Shown here piece after piece: positions 1-9,032 of a stretch of DNA of 64,000 nucleotides; within the stretch, counting starts at the first letter, position 1, and each line of letters starts with the position of its first letter. The DNA is from Bradyrhizobium elkanii WSM2783 (GTDB taxonomy: Bacteria; Pseudomonadota; Alphaproteobacteria; Rhizobiales; Xanthobacteraceae), in assembly GCF_000472865.1 (NCBI RefSeq), contig NZ_AXAP01000031.1, forward strand, positions 35,206-99,205. Direction: 5' to 3'. The translations under genes were made by a program, and so were the position numbers. Below the pieces are notes generated by a model. That model searched no databases, was not told where the DNA came from, and saw only the letters and a list, made by a program, of their open reading frames with translations.

Positions 1-1
1 A

Positions 2-169
2 TTCTTTCGATACGTCTGGACGTACCGGCAGAAACAGCGGCCGAAGCTCCTCAGATATTTCGAGGGCCTGCGACCGGACCAATCACTTGTCTGTTTCACG
101 GATCGGACACAGGCGGGCCTGTATTTGAAGGAGATCTCGCTGATGACTCACGCGGCGAGTATCCACTGA
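2..169 (+). CDS. C-terminal end of an unrecognised protein (partial)
   Basis: The window opens inside a reading frame that runs 55 codons to a TGA at 167-169. Third positions are GC-rich in this frame and much less so in the overlapping open frame, so this is the likely coding frame. The visible tail has RYFEGLRPDQSLVCF and ends THAASIH. I do not recognise the family. The stop overlaps the next start by one base (TGATG), which suggests translational coupling to the RatA/COQ10-like gene. Confidence 0.5.
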   Translation, partial: FFRYVWTYRQKQRPKLLRYFEGLRPDQSLVCFTDRTQAGLYLKEISLMTHAASIH

Positions 170-636
170 TGCCGAGGTTTTCCAGCAAGCGGCGGGTCCG
201 TCACTCCGCATCGCAGATGTTTGATCTGGTCGCCGATGTCGAGCGCTATCCGGAATTCGTGCCGCTGTGCCATGCGCTGAAGATCCGGCAGCGCACGCCG
301 AAGGAGGACGGCACCGAGGTCCTCGTTGCCGATATGACGGTGTCGTTCAAGCTGGTGCGCGAGAGCTTCACCAGCCGCGTCACGCTGGACCGGCCGAACC
401 TGAAGATCATGGTTGAATATCTGCGCGGCCCCTTCAGCAATCTCGAGAACCGCTGGACCTTCGAGCCGAAATCAGACACCGAATGCGATGTCGGCTTTTT
501 CATCTCATACGAGTTCAAAAGCCGGATGCTGGGAATGCTGATGGGATCGATGTTCGACGCAGCGTTCCAACGCTTCGCCGGCGCATTCGAAAAGCGCGCC
601 AACGTGATCTACGGCAAGCCGGCTACCGCATCGTAA
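169..636 (+). CDS. RatA/COQ10-like START-domain protein
   Basis: This 155-residue protein is a single START-type lipid-binding fold of the polyketide cyclase/COQ10 (RatA) family. Characteristic segments are SASQMFDLVADVERYPEFV near the N terminus, VSFKLVRESFTSRV in the middle and a closing amphipathic helix with MFDAAFQRFAGAFEKRA. Family members bind ubiquinone or a related lipid and support respiration; E. coli RatA was reported as a toxin acting on ribosome association. In alphaproteobacteria the COQ10-like role is the likelier one (inference). The length is normal. The start overlaps the upstream stop, and a palindromic repeat separates the gene from convergent cinA. Confidence 0.88.
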   Translation: MPRFSSKRRVRHSASQMFDLVADVERYPEFVPLCHALKIRQRTPKEDGTEVLVADMTVSFKLVRESFTSRVTLDRPNLKIMVEYLRGPFSNLENRWTFEPKSDTECDVGFFISYEFKSRMLGMLMGSMFDAAFQRFAGAFEKRANVIYGKPATAS

Positions 637-644
637 GCTCTCAC

Positions 645-723
645 CGTCATTGCGAGCGAAGCAATCCATCGCGCCGCTTGCGGAGGCATGGATTGCTTCG
701 TTGCTTCGCTCCTCGCAATGACG
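645..723. repeat. Palindromic intergenic repeat (CGTCATTGCGAG type)
   Basis: An inverted repeat opens with CGTCATTGCGAG and closes with CTCGCAATGACG. Inner arms GAAGCAATCCAT and ATGGATTGCTTC surround a short GC-rich centre. It sits between two convergent genes and could fold as a bidirectional terminator. Elements of this kind are abundant between genes in Bradyrhizobium relatives. Confidence 0.8.
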
Positions 724-735
724 GAGAGGAAGCTG

Positions 736-1341
736 TTAGGCCCGCGGCGGTCTTCGGCGCTTGACGGCGCTGCGGCGCGGGGAGCGCGCGACACGGGGAC
801 GCAGGCGGCTGCTGGCAGCTTCGCGGCGCGGCTTGGTTGCGGCCTGGGGGCCGCGCGCCAGTTCCATCAGCATGCGCAGAGCTTCCACCACGGAGCGTTG
901 CCGCACCGCGCTGCGTCCGATCGCGCCGAAGCGGTGCTCGCGATGCATGATCCGGCCATCGCGGGCGGCGACCGCGAAATGCACAAGGCCCACCGGCTTG
1001 CCCGGGGTGGCGCCGCCGGGGCCGGCGATGCCGGTGATGGAGACCGCAAGATCAACGCCGGCGCGCTCCAGGGCACCGACCGCCATGGCGGTTGCGGTCT
1101 CCTTGCTGACTGCGCCGAAAGTCGAAAGCGTCAGCGCGTTGACGCCGAGCATCGCCCGCTTGGCCTCGTTGGAATAGGTGACGAAGCCGCGATCGATGAC
1201 GTCGGAGGAGCCGGGGATATCGGTGAGCGCGCCCGCGACCAGCCCGCCGGTGCAGGACTCCGCCGTCGCGATGGTCAATTTCCGCATCCGGCACAGATCG
1301 AGCAGCGAGCGGGAGAGGGCGCGCGCGTCGCTGCCGCTCAT
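736..1341 (-). CDS. cinA: CinA-family nicotinamide-nucleotide amidase, stand-alone C-terminal domain
   Basis: About 160 residues form the CinA C-terminal domain, which deamidates nicotinamide mononucleotide in the pyridine nucleotide salvage cycle. Visible family motifs are TAESCTGGLVAGALTDIPG near residue 25, VTYSNEAKRAMLGV and SITGIAGPGG. The COG1058 N-terminal domain of full-length CinA is absent, as is usual for this short form. The last 40 or so residues are a basic Arg/Pro/Ala tail of no known function. I chose the ATG at 1341 (protein begins MSGSDARALS), which lies just after the ispDF stop; an upstream alternative would overlap ispDF. Probably cotranscribed with ispDF. Confidence 0.88.
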   Translation of the reverse strand: MSGSDARALSRSLLDLCRMRKLTIATAESCTGGLVAGALTDIPGSSDVIDRGFVTYSNEAKRAMLGVNALTLSTFGAVSKETATAMAVGALERAGVDLAVSITGIAGPGGATPGKPVGLVHFAVAARDGRIMHREHRFGAIGRSAVRQRSVVEALRMLMELARGPQAATKPRREAASSRLRPRVARSPRRSAVKRRRPPRA

Positions 1342-1343
1342 GG

Positions 1344-2540
1344 TTACTCGCTCCAACCTTTGTCGTTCCAAGGAAGGCGAATGGTGGCGCTCGCGGTGGC
1401 TGCGATGCCTTCCTCACGGCCGGTAAAGCCCAGTCTCTCGCTGGTGGTCGCCTTCACCGCGATGCGCGAGATGCTCACGCCCGAGATCTCGGCGATCTTC
1501 GCCCGCATGGTGTCGCGCAAGGGGCCGATCTTCGGCCGCTCGCAGATCAGCGTCACCTCGAGATTGGCGATGCGGCCGCCGCGCGCGGCGACGCGATCAA
1601 CGGCATATTTCAGGAACCGGTCGGACGAGGCGCCCTTCCACTGCGGATCTACAGGCGGAAAATGCGAGCCGATGTCGCCGTCCGCGAGCGCGCCGAGGAT
1701 GGCATCGACCAGCGCATGCAGGCCGACATCGCCATCGGAATGGGCGAGAAACCCCTTGGTGTGCGGCACGCGCACGCCGCAGATCATCACGTGATCACCT
1801 TCACCGAAGGCATGCACGTCATAGCCGGTGCCGGTCCTGATGTCGCCGAGCTGGCTGGCGAGGCGGGCTTCCTCGCGGACGAAGTCTTCAGGTGTGGTGA
1901 GTTTCATGTTCGCAGGATCGCCCTCAAAGGTCGCCACCGTCAATCCCGCCCATTCGGCAATCGCGGCATCGTCGGTGAAATCGCTCAAGCCCTCGTGCGC
2001 GGCGCGGCGATGCGCATCCAAGATCACGTCGAAACGAAAGACCTGTGGCGTCTGCGCGATTCGCAGCCGCGCACGATCGGGCGTCGCTTCGACATCGCCA
2101 CTCGCACCGGTCAGCTTGATGGTGTCGGTGACCGGGACCACGGGAATGGCGGCACCGGTACGGCCAGCCGCGTCGATCGCGCGCGAGATCAGCGCCTGCG
2201 TCACGAAAGGCCGCGCGGCATCGTGGATCAGCACGATGTCGGGCTTCTCGCTTGCAAGTGCCTCCAGTCCCGCACGTACCGACGCCTGTCTGGTTGCGCC
2301 ACCGTTTGTCGGCGGCCGATGGCGAAGGCCGACCACCGCTTCGTTGAAGAGGGCGGCATCATCGGGATTGACGACGGGCTGCACGGCGAAAATATCGGGA
2401 TGGCGGCTGAACGGCTCGATCGCCCGGAAGATCACCGTCTGGCCGCCGATCACCCGGTACTGCTTCGGCCCGCCTGCGCCGGCGCGAAGCCCGCGGCCGG
2501 CTGCGACAAGGATGGCGGCGGTACGCTCAGGTCTGGGCAT
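1344..2540 (-). CDS. ispDF: Bifunctional IspD/IspF of the MEP isoprenoid pathway
   Basis: This 398-residue fusion joins 2-C-methyl-D-erythritol 4-phosphate cytidylyltransferase (residues 1 to about 230) to 2-C-methyl-D-erythritol 2,4-cyclodiphosphate synthase (about 235 to 398). The IspD half shows the nucleotide-binding AAGRGLRAGAGGPKQY and HDAARP at 106-111. The IspF half shows the metal ligands in GYDVHAF and the HSDGDVGLHAL motif followed by GDIGSHFPP. Fusion of the two is common in alphaproteobacteria. It carries out steps 3 and 5 of cytosolic isoprenoid precursor synthesis. It is divergent from dusB, with about 255 bp between them for both promoters. Confidence 0.96.
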   Translation of the reverse strand: MPRPERTAAILVAAGRGLRAGAGGPKQYRVIGGQTVIFRAIEPFSRHPDIFAVQPVVNPDDAALFNEAVVGLRHRPPTNGGATRQASVRAGLEALASEKPDIVLIHDAARPFVTQALISRAIDAAGRTGAAIPVVPVTDTIKLTGASGDVEATPDRARLRIAQTPQVFRFDVILDAHRRAAHEGLSDFTDDAAIAEWAGLTVATFEGDPANMKLTTPEDFVREEARLASQLGDIRTGTGYDVHAFGEGDHVMICGVRVPHTKGFLAHSDGDVGLHALVDAILGALADGDIGSHFPPVDPQWKGASSDRFLKYAVDRVAARGGRIANLEVTLICERPKIGPLRDTMRAKIAEISGVSISRIAVKATTSERLGFTGREEGIAATASATIRLPWNDKGWSE

Positions 2541-2795
2541 TGGTCGAAACTGTATACGAGATGGGTTGAGGAGAGGGGCGCCAAGCTTTCCGCCAGCGCA
2601 CAGCCCTTACCACGCTGGATGCGCAATGACAGAGCTATTCCCATACCCTGTGGGAAAAGCGGTTCTTGTTGCGGTGCACTTGCGCAAATGATAGAAATGT
2701 CTAAACCATAGGCATAATGCTTGACTGCACAAGAATTGTGCTCAAAATAGAGGACAGCGGCGCGATGAGGCTGCCGCCAGTAACACGAGAAGCCT

Positions 2796-3830
2796 GTGAC
2801 CAGCCTCGCAAGAACGCGTCGTAACCCTTTGAAAATAGGTGACATTACTGTCGCCAACCTGGTGCTTCTCGCCCCCATGTCCGGCGTGACCGATGCCCCG
2901 TTTCGGCGTCTCGCAGCGAGTCTCGGCGCGGGGCTTGTCGTCTCGGAGATGACCGCAAGCGACGATCTTGCGCAGGGCAGACCAATCTCGCTTTTGCGCT
3001 GCGAGGCGGCCGGGATCGGGCCGCATGTGGTCCAACTCGCCGGGTGCGAGACCCGCTGGATGGCCGAGGGCGCGAGGATCGCGGAAGCCGCCGGCGCCGA
3101 CATCATCGATATCAATATGGGCTGTCCGGCGCGCCACGTGACCGGCGGCCAGTCCGGCTCCGCTTTGATGCGCGACCTCGATCACGCGACAAGCCTGATC
3201 GAGGCGACGATCGCCGCGGTCAAGGTGCCGGTGACACTGAAGATGCGGCTGGGCTGGGATGATCGCTCGCGCAACGCTCCGGAACTGGCGCGCCGCGCGC
3301 AGGCCGCCGGCGCGCAGATGGTGACGGTGCACGGCCGCACCCGCTGCCAGTTCTACAAGGGCGAGGCGGATTGGACCGCTGTGCGCGAAGTCAGGGACGC
3401 CGTCTCGATCCCGCTCGTCGTCAATGGCGACATCACCTCCTTCGAGAGGGTGGTGACCGCGCTCGATGAGTCCGGCGCGGACGCGGTCATGATCGGACGC
3501 GGCGCGCAGGGGCAGCCCTGGCTACCCGGGCAGATCGCGCGCCGGCTCGAGACCGGCATCGCCGAGCAGGCGCCGCCGCTCGCCGAGCAGCTCAGCCATA
3601 TGCGCGAGCTCTATGATGCTGTCCTGAGCCATTACGGGGTCCGTGTCGGGCTCAAGCATGCGCGAAAACATCTCGGTTGGGCGCTGGAGATCGCCGCCCA
3701 CTGCAGCCGCGCTCCGGCCGCGGCGCTGAAGGGCTGGCGGCAAAGCATCCTGACCTCGGACGAGCCCTCGCGTGTGCATCAATCGCTTCAGGATGCTTAT
3801 GACGATTTTGCATGGAGTGCTGCTGCATGA
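2796..3830 (+). CDS. dusB: tRNA-dihydrouridine synthase (DusB type)
   Basis: A 344-residue FMN-dependent TIM-barrel enzyme that reduces uridines in the tRNA D-loop. The N-terminal LAPMSGVTDAPFRRL binds flavin, GCPARHVTGGQSGSALM carries the catalytic cysteine, and NGDITSFERV with MIGRGAQGQPW forms the phosphate-binding end of the barrel. The start is a GTG; no better start lies near. Its stop overlaps the ntrB ATG (ATGA), so dusB and ntrBC form one transcription unit, as in many proteobacteria where dusB (nifR3) precedes ntr genes. Confidence 0.95.
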   Translation: MTSLARTRRNPLKIGDITVANLVLLAPMSGVTDAPFRRLAASLGAGLVVSEMTASDDLAQGRPISLLRCEAAGIGPHVVQLAGCETRWMAEGARIAEAAGADIIDINMGCPARHVTGGQSGSALMRDLDHATSLIEATIAAVKVPVTLKMRLGWDDRSRNAPELARRAQAAGAQMVTVHGRTRCQFYKGEADWTAVREVRDAVSIPLVVNGDITSFERVVTALDESGADAVMIGRGAQGQPWLPGQIARRLETGIAEQAPPLAEQLSHMRELYDAVLSHYGVRVGLKHARKHLGWALEIAAHCSRAPAAALKGWRQSILTSDEPSRVHQSLQDAYDDFAWSAAA

Positions 3831-5002
3831 CATCAGCCGCAGAGAATCGCCGGCGCATGCCCTCCGACGGCGAGGCCATCCTCAACGCGCTGCCGAACCC
3901 GGTGCTGCTGGTGGCGCCGGATGGCCGTATCGTCGACGCCAATATCGCCGCCGAATCATTTTTCGAGATCTCCACGCAATTCCTGCAGCGGCAGTCGCTG
4001 AAGGAACTGGTGCCGTTCGGCAGCCCGCTGCTGGCGCTGATCGACCAGGTGCGTACCTCGGGCTCGCCGGTCAACGAATACAAGGTCGACCTCGGCACGC
4101 CGCGGATCGGCGGCGACCGCCAGGTCGATCTGCATGTGGCGCCGGTCACGGAACGGCCGGGGCATATCGTCGTGATGCTGCAGGAGCGCACCATCGCCGA
4201 CAAGATGGACCGGCAGCTCACCCATCGCAGCGCCGCGCGCTCCGTGATCGCGCTGGCGGCGATGCTGGCGCATGAGATCAAGAACCCGCTGTCGGGCATC
4301 CGCGGCGCGGCGCAACTCCTGGAGCAGCAGGCCTCCTCGGATGACCGCATGCTGACCCGGCTGATCTGCGACGAGGCCGACCGCATCGTCACCCTGGTCG
4401 ACCGCATGGAAGTGTTCGGCGACGATCGGCCGGTCGCCCGCGGCCCGGTCAACATCCATTCGGTGCTCGACCACGTCAAACGGCTGGCGCAGTCCGGCTT
4501 CGCGCGCAACGTCCGTTTCATCGAGGACTACGACCCGTCGCTGCCGCCGGTTCTCGCCAACCAGGATCAGCTCATCCAGGTGTTCCTCAACCTGGTGAAG
4601 AACGCCGCCGAGGCGGTGGCCGATCTCGGCACAGATGCGGAAATTCAGCTCACCACCGCGTTCCGTCCAGGCGTCCGGCTTTCGGTGCCCGGCAAGAAAT
4701 CGCGGGTGTCGCTGCCGCTGGAATTCTGCGTCAAGGACAACGGCTCCGGCGTGCCGGAAGACCTGTTGCCCAATCTGTTCGATCCCTTCGTCACCACAAA
4801 ACAGACCGGCAGTGGCCTCGGGCTTGCGCTCGTCGCCAAAATCGTCGGCGATCACGGCGGCATCATCGAATGCGAATCCCAGCCGCGGAAGACCACCTTC
4901 CGCGTGCTGATGCCGATGTACAACCCCGCCAAACAAATCGACCAAAGCAGCCGCGAGGACGTTCCGGGTACGCCATCGCATGCCTCACAGGACGCAAGAT
5001 GA
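3827..5002 (+). CDS. ntrB: Nitrogen-regulation sensor kinase NtrB
   Basis: A 391-residue cytosolic histidine kinase with no membrane segment. An N-terminal PAS domain (ILNALPNPVLLV) precedes the HisKA box LAHEIKNPLSG with the phospho-acceptor at His149. The ATPase domain has N-box NLVKNAAEA, DNGSGVP and GSGLGLALV. In the known pathway it phosphorylates NtrC under nitrogen limitation and is switched by PII proteins. The ATG at 3827 overlaps the dusB stop by four bases, which decides the start over an in-frame option 15 bases upstream. ntrC follows after 9 bp. Confidence 0.96.
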   Translation: MTSAAENRRRMPSDGEAILNALPNPVLLVAPDGRIVDANIAAESFFEISTQFLQRQSLKELVPFGSPLLALIDQVRTSGSPVNEYKVDLGTPRIGGDRQVDLHVAPVTERPGHIVVMLQERTIADKMDRQLTHRSAARSVIALAAMLAHEIKNPLSGIRGAAQLLEQQASSDDRMLTRLICDEADRIVTLVDRMEVFGDDRPVARGPVNIHSVLDHVKRLAQSGFARNVRFIEDYDPSLPPVLANQDQLIQVFLNLVKNAAEAVADLGTDAEIQLTTAFRPGVRLSVPGKKSRVSLPLEFCVKDNGSGVPEDLLPNLFDPFVTTKQTGSGLGLALVAKIVGDHGGIIECESQPRKTTFRVLMPMYNPAKQIDQSSREDVPGTPSHASQDAR

Positions 5003-5011
5003 GGAAAGACA

Positions 5012-6454
5012 ATGCCCGCAGGTAGCATTCTCGTTGCTGATGACGACACCGCCATCCGCACGGTTCTCAACCAGGCTCTGTCACGCGCCGGGTACGAGGT
5101 GCGGTTGACCGGCAACGCGGCGACGCTGTGGCGCTGGGTCAGCCAGGGCGAGGGCGATCTCGTCATCACCGACGTGGTGATGCCCGACGAGAACGCGTTC
5201 GACCTGTTGCCGCGGATCAAGAAGATGCGGCCGAACCTGCCCGTCATCGTCATGAGCGCGCAAAACACCTTCATGACGGCGATCAGGGCTTCCGAGCGCG
5301 GCGCCTACGAATATCTGCCGAAGCCGTTCGACCTGAAGGAGCTGATCACCATCGTCGGCCGAGCACTCGCCGAGCCGAAGGAGAGGGTGACGAGCGCCGC
5401 CGACGACTCCGAATTCGACTCGATCCCGTTGGTCGGCCGCTCGCCGGCGATGCAGGAAATCTACCGCGTGCTGGCGCGGCTGATGCAGACCGACCTCACC
5501 GTGATGATCTCGGGCGAGTCCGGCACCGGCAAGGAACTGGTCGCTCGTGCGCTGCACGACTACGGCAAGCGGCGGAACGGCCCCTTCGTCGCCGTCAACA
5601 TGGCCGCGATCCCGCGCGACCTGATCGAGTCGGAATTGTTCGGCCATGAGCGCGGCGCGTTCACCGGCGCCAATACCCGCGCCTCGGGCCGCTTCGAGCA
5701 GGCGGAGGGCGGCACCCTGTTCCTCGATGAGATCGGCGACATGCCGATGGAGGCGCAGACCCGGCTGCTGCGCGTGCTGCAGCAGGGGGAATACACCACC
5801 GTCGGCGGACGCACCCCGATCAAGACCGACGTGCGCATCGTCGCCGCCAGCAACAAGGATTTGCGGATACTGATCCAGCAGGGCCTGTTCCGCGAAGACC
5901 TGTTCTTCCGCCTGAATGTGGTGCCGCTGCGGCTGCCGCCGCTGCGCGAGCGGATCGAGGATCTGCCCGACCTGATCAGGCACTTCTTTGCGCTCGCTGA
6001 GAAGGACGGTCTGCCGCCGAAGAAGCTCGACGCCCAGGCGCTGGAGCGACTGAAGCAGCACCGCTGGCCCGGCAACGTCCGCGAGCTGGAAAACCTCGCA
6101 CGTCGGCTGGCGGCGCTTTATCCGCAGGATGTGATCACCGCGTCCGTCATCGATGGCGAACTGGCCCCGCCGGCCGTCAACTCCGGCGGCAACACGCCGC
6201 ACGGGGTGGACAATCTCGGCGGCGCGGTCGAGGCCTATTTGTCCTCGCACTTCTCCGGCTTCCCGAATGGCGTGCCGCCGCCGGGGCTCTACCACCGCAT
6301 TCTCAAGGAGATCGAGGTGCCGCTGCTGACGGCCGCGCTCGCGGCCACCCGCGGCAACCAGATCCGCGCCGCCGACTTGCTCGGCCTCAACCGCAACACG
6401 CTGCGCAAGAAGATCAGAGACCTCGATATTCAGGTCTACCGGAGCGGGGGCTAG
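5012..6454 (+). CDS. ntrC: Sigma-54 response regulator NtrC
   Basis: A 480-residue enhancer-binding protein. The receiver domain (1-120) has phospho-acceptor Asp54 in ITDVVMPDE. The AAA+ domain has Walker A GESGTGKE, the GAFTGA sigma-54 contact loop (HERGAFTGANTRASG) and Walker B GGTLFLDEIGDMP. The C-terminal Fis-type helix-turn-helix contains AADLLGLNRNTLRKKI. It activates nitrogen assimilation promoters with RNA polymerase-sigma54. A GAGGAAAGAC ribosome site precedes the ATG. A palindromic repeat follows and probably separates it from ntrYX. Confidence 0.97.
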   Translation: MPAGSILVADDDTAIRTVLNQALSRAGYEVRLTGNAATLWRWVSQGEGDLVITDVVMPDENAFDLLPRIKKMRPNLPVIVMSAQNTFMTAIRASERGAYEYLPKPFDLKELITIVGRALAEPKERVTSAADDSEFDSIPLVGRSPAMQEIYRVLARLMQTDLTVMISGESGTGKELVARALHDYGKRRNGPFVAVNMAAIPRDLIESELFGHERGAFTGANTRASGRFEQAEGGTLFLDEIGDMPMEAQTRLLRVLQQGEYTTVGGRTPIKTDVRIVAASNKDLRILIQQGLFREDLFFRLNVVPLRLPPLRERIEDLPDLIRHFFALAEKDGLPPKKLDAQALERLKQHRWPGNVRELENLARRLAALYPQDVITASVIDGELAPPAVNSGGNTPHGVDNLGGAVEAYLSSHFSGFPNGVPPPGLYHRILKEIEVPLLTAALAATRGNQIRAADLLGLNRNTLRKKIRDLDIQVYRSGG

Positions 6455-6462
6455 CCCCGATC

Positions 6463-6501
6463 CGTCATTCCGGGACACGGCGACGCGAACCCGGAATGAC
6501 G
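6463..6501. repeat. Short palindromic repeat (CGTCATTCCGGG type)
   Basis: Arms CGTCATTCCGGG and CCCGGAATGACG enclose a 15-base loop directly after ntrC. It is a reduced relative of the longer element near 42.8 kb and can form a stable hairpin. A role as transcription terminator for the dusB-ntrBC unit is inferred. Confidence 0.75.
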
Positions 6502-6643
6502 AAACTTCCCGACAAGGGCTGTGGAACCCTGTTCATTCCTGGGCAGGCGCCGCGGAAATGTCGCAATTCGGCAACATTGTGATATGATTGCATCAGTCCG
6601 CTCGATCAGTGGACGTTGAGGCCTTCAGTTCATCCTTGCCGGA

Positions 6644-9016
6644 ATGACCAGCCCAGAGACCACGGCCCAGCCGTTCGATCCATCGCGTACCGAGAAAATG
6701 GGACTGCCGCTTGCGAAGTGGCTGGCGCCCTTTGCGATCGCGGTTGCGCTTTTGTCGGCGTTCCTGACCTTCGTGGTGCTGACGGGGCTGACCCCGATCG
6801 AGCCGACCAAGCACGTCGTCTATTCATTCCTGCTGATCAACGCAGGCACGATCCTGCTGCTCCTCGGGATCATCATCCGCGAAATCTGGCAGGTAATTCA
6901 GGCCCGGCGCCGCGGCCGTGCGGCGGCGAGGCTTCACGTCCAGATCGTCAGCCTGTTTTCCATCATTGCGGTGTTGCCTGCGGTGGTGGTCGCGATCGTC
7001 GCCAATGTCATGCTCGATCGCGGCCTCGACCGGCTGTTTTCGGGACCGACGCGGGTAGCGATCCAGAATTCGGTGACGATCGCCGGCGCCTACATGCAGG
7101 AGCATGCGCAGCTCATCCGCGGCGACGTCCTGGGGATGGCAAACGACCTCGCCCATGCAAGGCCACTGTATGACCAGGATCGCATGACGTTCATGCAGCT
7201 CCTGACGGCGGGCGCGGCGGCGCGTAATCTGCCGGTTGCGCTGCTGTTGGACAAGGGCGGCAACGTCCTCGACAGCGCGGATACCGGTAGTCGTCTGAAC
7301 TACGCACTGCCACCGCTCGAAATTCTCAAGAACATCAACGAGACCGAGCCGGAAATCTCGGTTTTCCCCGAAAGCTATGTCGCGTCCGTGGTCCGGCTGC
7401 GGGCTTATGACGACACGTTCCTGTACGTGGCGCGTCTGCTTGATCCGACCATCGTTGCCCAGCTCAAGCAGACCCAGGCCAGCGCTGCCGAATATGCCGC
7501 GATCGAAGCGCAGAGGCTCGGCATCCAGGTGACCTTCGCGCTGGTGTTTGCGGTGATTGCGCTGACCATTCTGGTCGCGTCGGTACTGATCGGGCTCAAT
7601 TTCGCCAATTGGCTCGTGTCGCCAATCCGCAGTCTGATGAGCGCCGCCAATCAGGTGTCAACCGGCGACCTCAACATCCAGGTTCCGGTCCATAGATCGG
7701 AAGGCGATCTCGCCCAGCTCGGGCAAACCTTCAACAAGATGACGCAGGAGTTGCGGACCCAGCGCGATGAACTCGTCAATGCCAGCGAACTGATCGACAG
7801 CCGCCGGCGCTTCATCGAGGCCGTGCTGTCATCGGCCAGCGCCGGCATCATCGGCGTCGATCCGTCCGGCAGCGTCGGCACCCTCAATCGCTCGGCGGAG
7901 AAGCTGATCGGCCACGCCGAATCGGAGACCTTGGGTCATCCGCTCTCGGACGTGCTTCCCGAGCTTGACGAGATGATGAAGACGGCACGGGAGGGCACCC
8001 AGCGGCTGGTCCAGGGCCAGATCACCATCACGCGCGACGGCCACGAGCGCAATTTGTCGGTCCGCATCTCCGCCGAAAAGACCAGCCACTCCTGGGACAA
8101 TTACATCATCACGCTCGACGACATCACCGAACTGGTCTCGGCCCAGCGCACCTCAGCCTGGGGCGATGTCGCCCGCCGTATCGCGCATGAGATCAAAAAT
8201 CCGCTGACCCCGATCCAGCTCTCGGCCGAACGCATCCGCCGCAAATTCGGCAAGACCATCACCGAGGAGAAGGACAAGTCCATCTTCGAACAATGCACCG
8301 ACACCATCGTGCGCCAGGTCGACGACATCAGGCGCATGGTCGACGAATTCTCGCGCTTCGCCCGCATGCCGAAACCGGTGATGGAAGGCGAGGATGTCGC
8401 CGACACCGTGCGGCAGGCGGTGTTCCTGATGAAGGTCGCGCACCCCGAGCTCGATATCGTGGCCGACATCAAGCAGGACCCGATGCGGGCGCAGTTCGAT
8501 CGCCGGCTGATCTCGCAGGCGCTGACCAACATCATCAAGAACGCGACCGAAGCGATCGAGCAGGTGCCGCCGGAAGAGCTGGGCAAGGGGCGGATCGACG
8601 TCATCGCGCAGCGCGAGGGCGAGGAGATCATCATAGACGTCATTGACAACGGCATCGGTCTGCCGAAGGTCGCGCGCGCGCGTCTGCTCGAGCCCTATGT
8701 CACGACGCGCCAGAAGGGCACCGGGCTCGGGCTTGCGATCGTCGGCCGCGTGCTCGAAGACCATGGTGGCCGCATCGAGCTCAAGGATGCTTCCGACTTC
8801 CGTCCCGGCCAGCGCGGTGCCTGGATGCGGCTTCGATTCGCCGTCTCCGGCCAGCCGCCGAACGCGGGGACCAAGGAGCCGCCTCCGGCGGCCGGCTCCG
8901 AGTCGCAGCAGTCAAGCGCGCGGGACGAAGAAAAAAATCCGCCGGCGTCCGCGACCAGCGACCCGGCATCCACGACCAATATCCAAGCGAAAATCCAAGC
9001 AGCGACAGGCGACTGA
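6644..9016 (+). CDS. ntrY: Transmembrane nitrogen/redox sensor kinase NtrY
   Basis: A 790-residue membrane histidine kinase. Hydrophobic segments near residues 27-52, 58-80 and 97-123 precede a periplasmic sensing region (about 125-285); a fourth segment lies near 290-315. HAMP (LNIQVPVHRSEGDLAQLG), PAS (SASAGIIGVDPSGSV), HisKA with His515 in RRIAHEIKNPL and an ATPase domain with GTGLGLAIVGR follow. The Pro/Ser/Ala-rich tail after about 735 is likely disordered. Known NtrY proteins phosphorylate NtrX and respond to nitrogen or redox state. The ribosome site before the ATG is weak. ntrX follows after 16 bp. Confidence 0.96.
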   Translation: MTSPETTAQPFDPSRTEKMGLPLAKWLAPFAIAVALLSAFLTFVVLTGLTPIEPTKHVVYSFLLINAGTILLLLGIIIREIWQVIQARRRGRAAARLHVQIVSLFSIIAVLPAVVVAIVANVMLDRGLDRLFSGPTRVAIQNSVTIAGAYMQEHAQLIRGDVLGMANDLAHARPLYDQDRMTFMQLLTAGAAARNLPVALLLDKGGNVLDSADTGSRLNYALPPLEILKNINETEPEISVFPESYVASVVRLRAYDDTFLYVARLLDPTIVAQLKQTQASAAEYAAIEAQRLGIQVTFALVFAVIALTILVASVLIGLNFANWLVSPIRSLMSAANQVSTGDLNIQVPVHRSEGDLAQLGQTFNKMTQELRTQRDELVNASELIDSRRRFIEAVLSSASAGIIGVDPSGSVGTLNRSAEKLIGHAESETLGHPLSDVLPELDEMMKTAREGTQRLVQGQITITRDGHERNLSVRISAEKTSHSWDNYIITLDDITELVSAQRTSAWGDVARRIAHEIKNPLTPIQLSAERIRRKFGKTITEEKDKSIFEQCTDTIVRQVDDIRRMVDEFSRFARMPKPVMEGEDVADTVRQAVFLMKVAHPELDIVADIKQDPMRAQFDRRLISQALTNIIKNATEAIEQVPPEELGKGRIDVIAQREGEEIIIDVIDNGIGLPKVARARLLEPYVTTRQKGTGLGLAIVGRVLEDHGGRIELKDASDFRPGQRGAWMRLRFAVSGQPPNAGTKEPPPAAGSESQQSSARDEEKNPPASATSDPASTTNIQAKIQAATGD

Positions 9017-9032
9017 CAGGCAGGTGTAACCC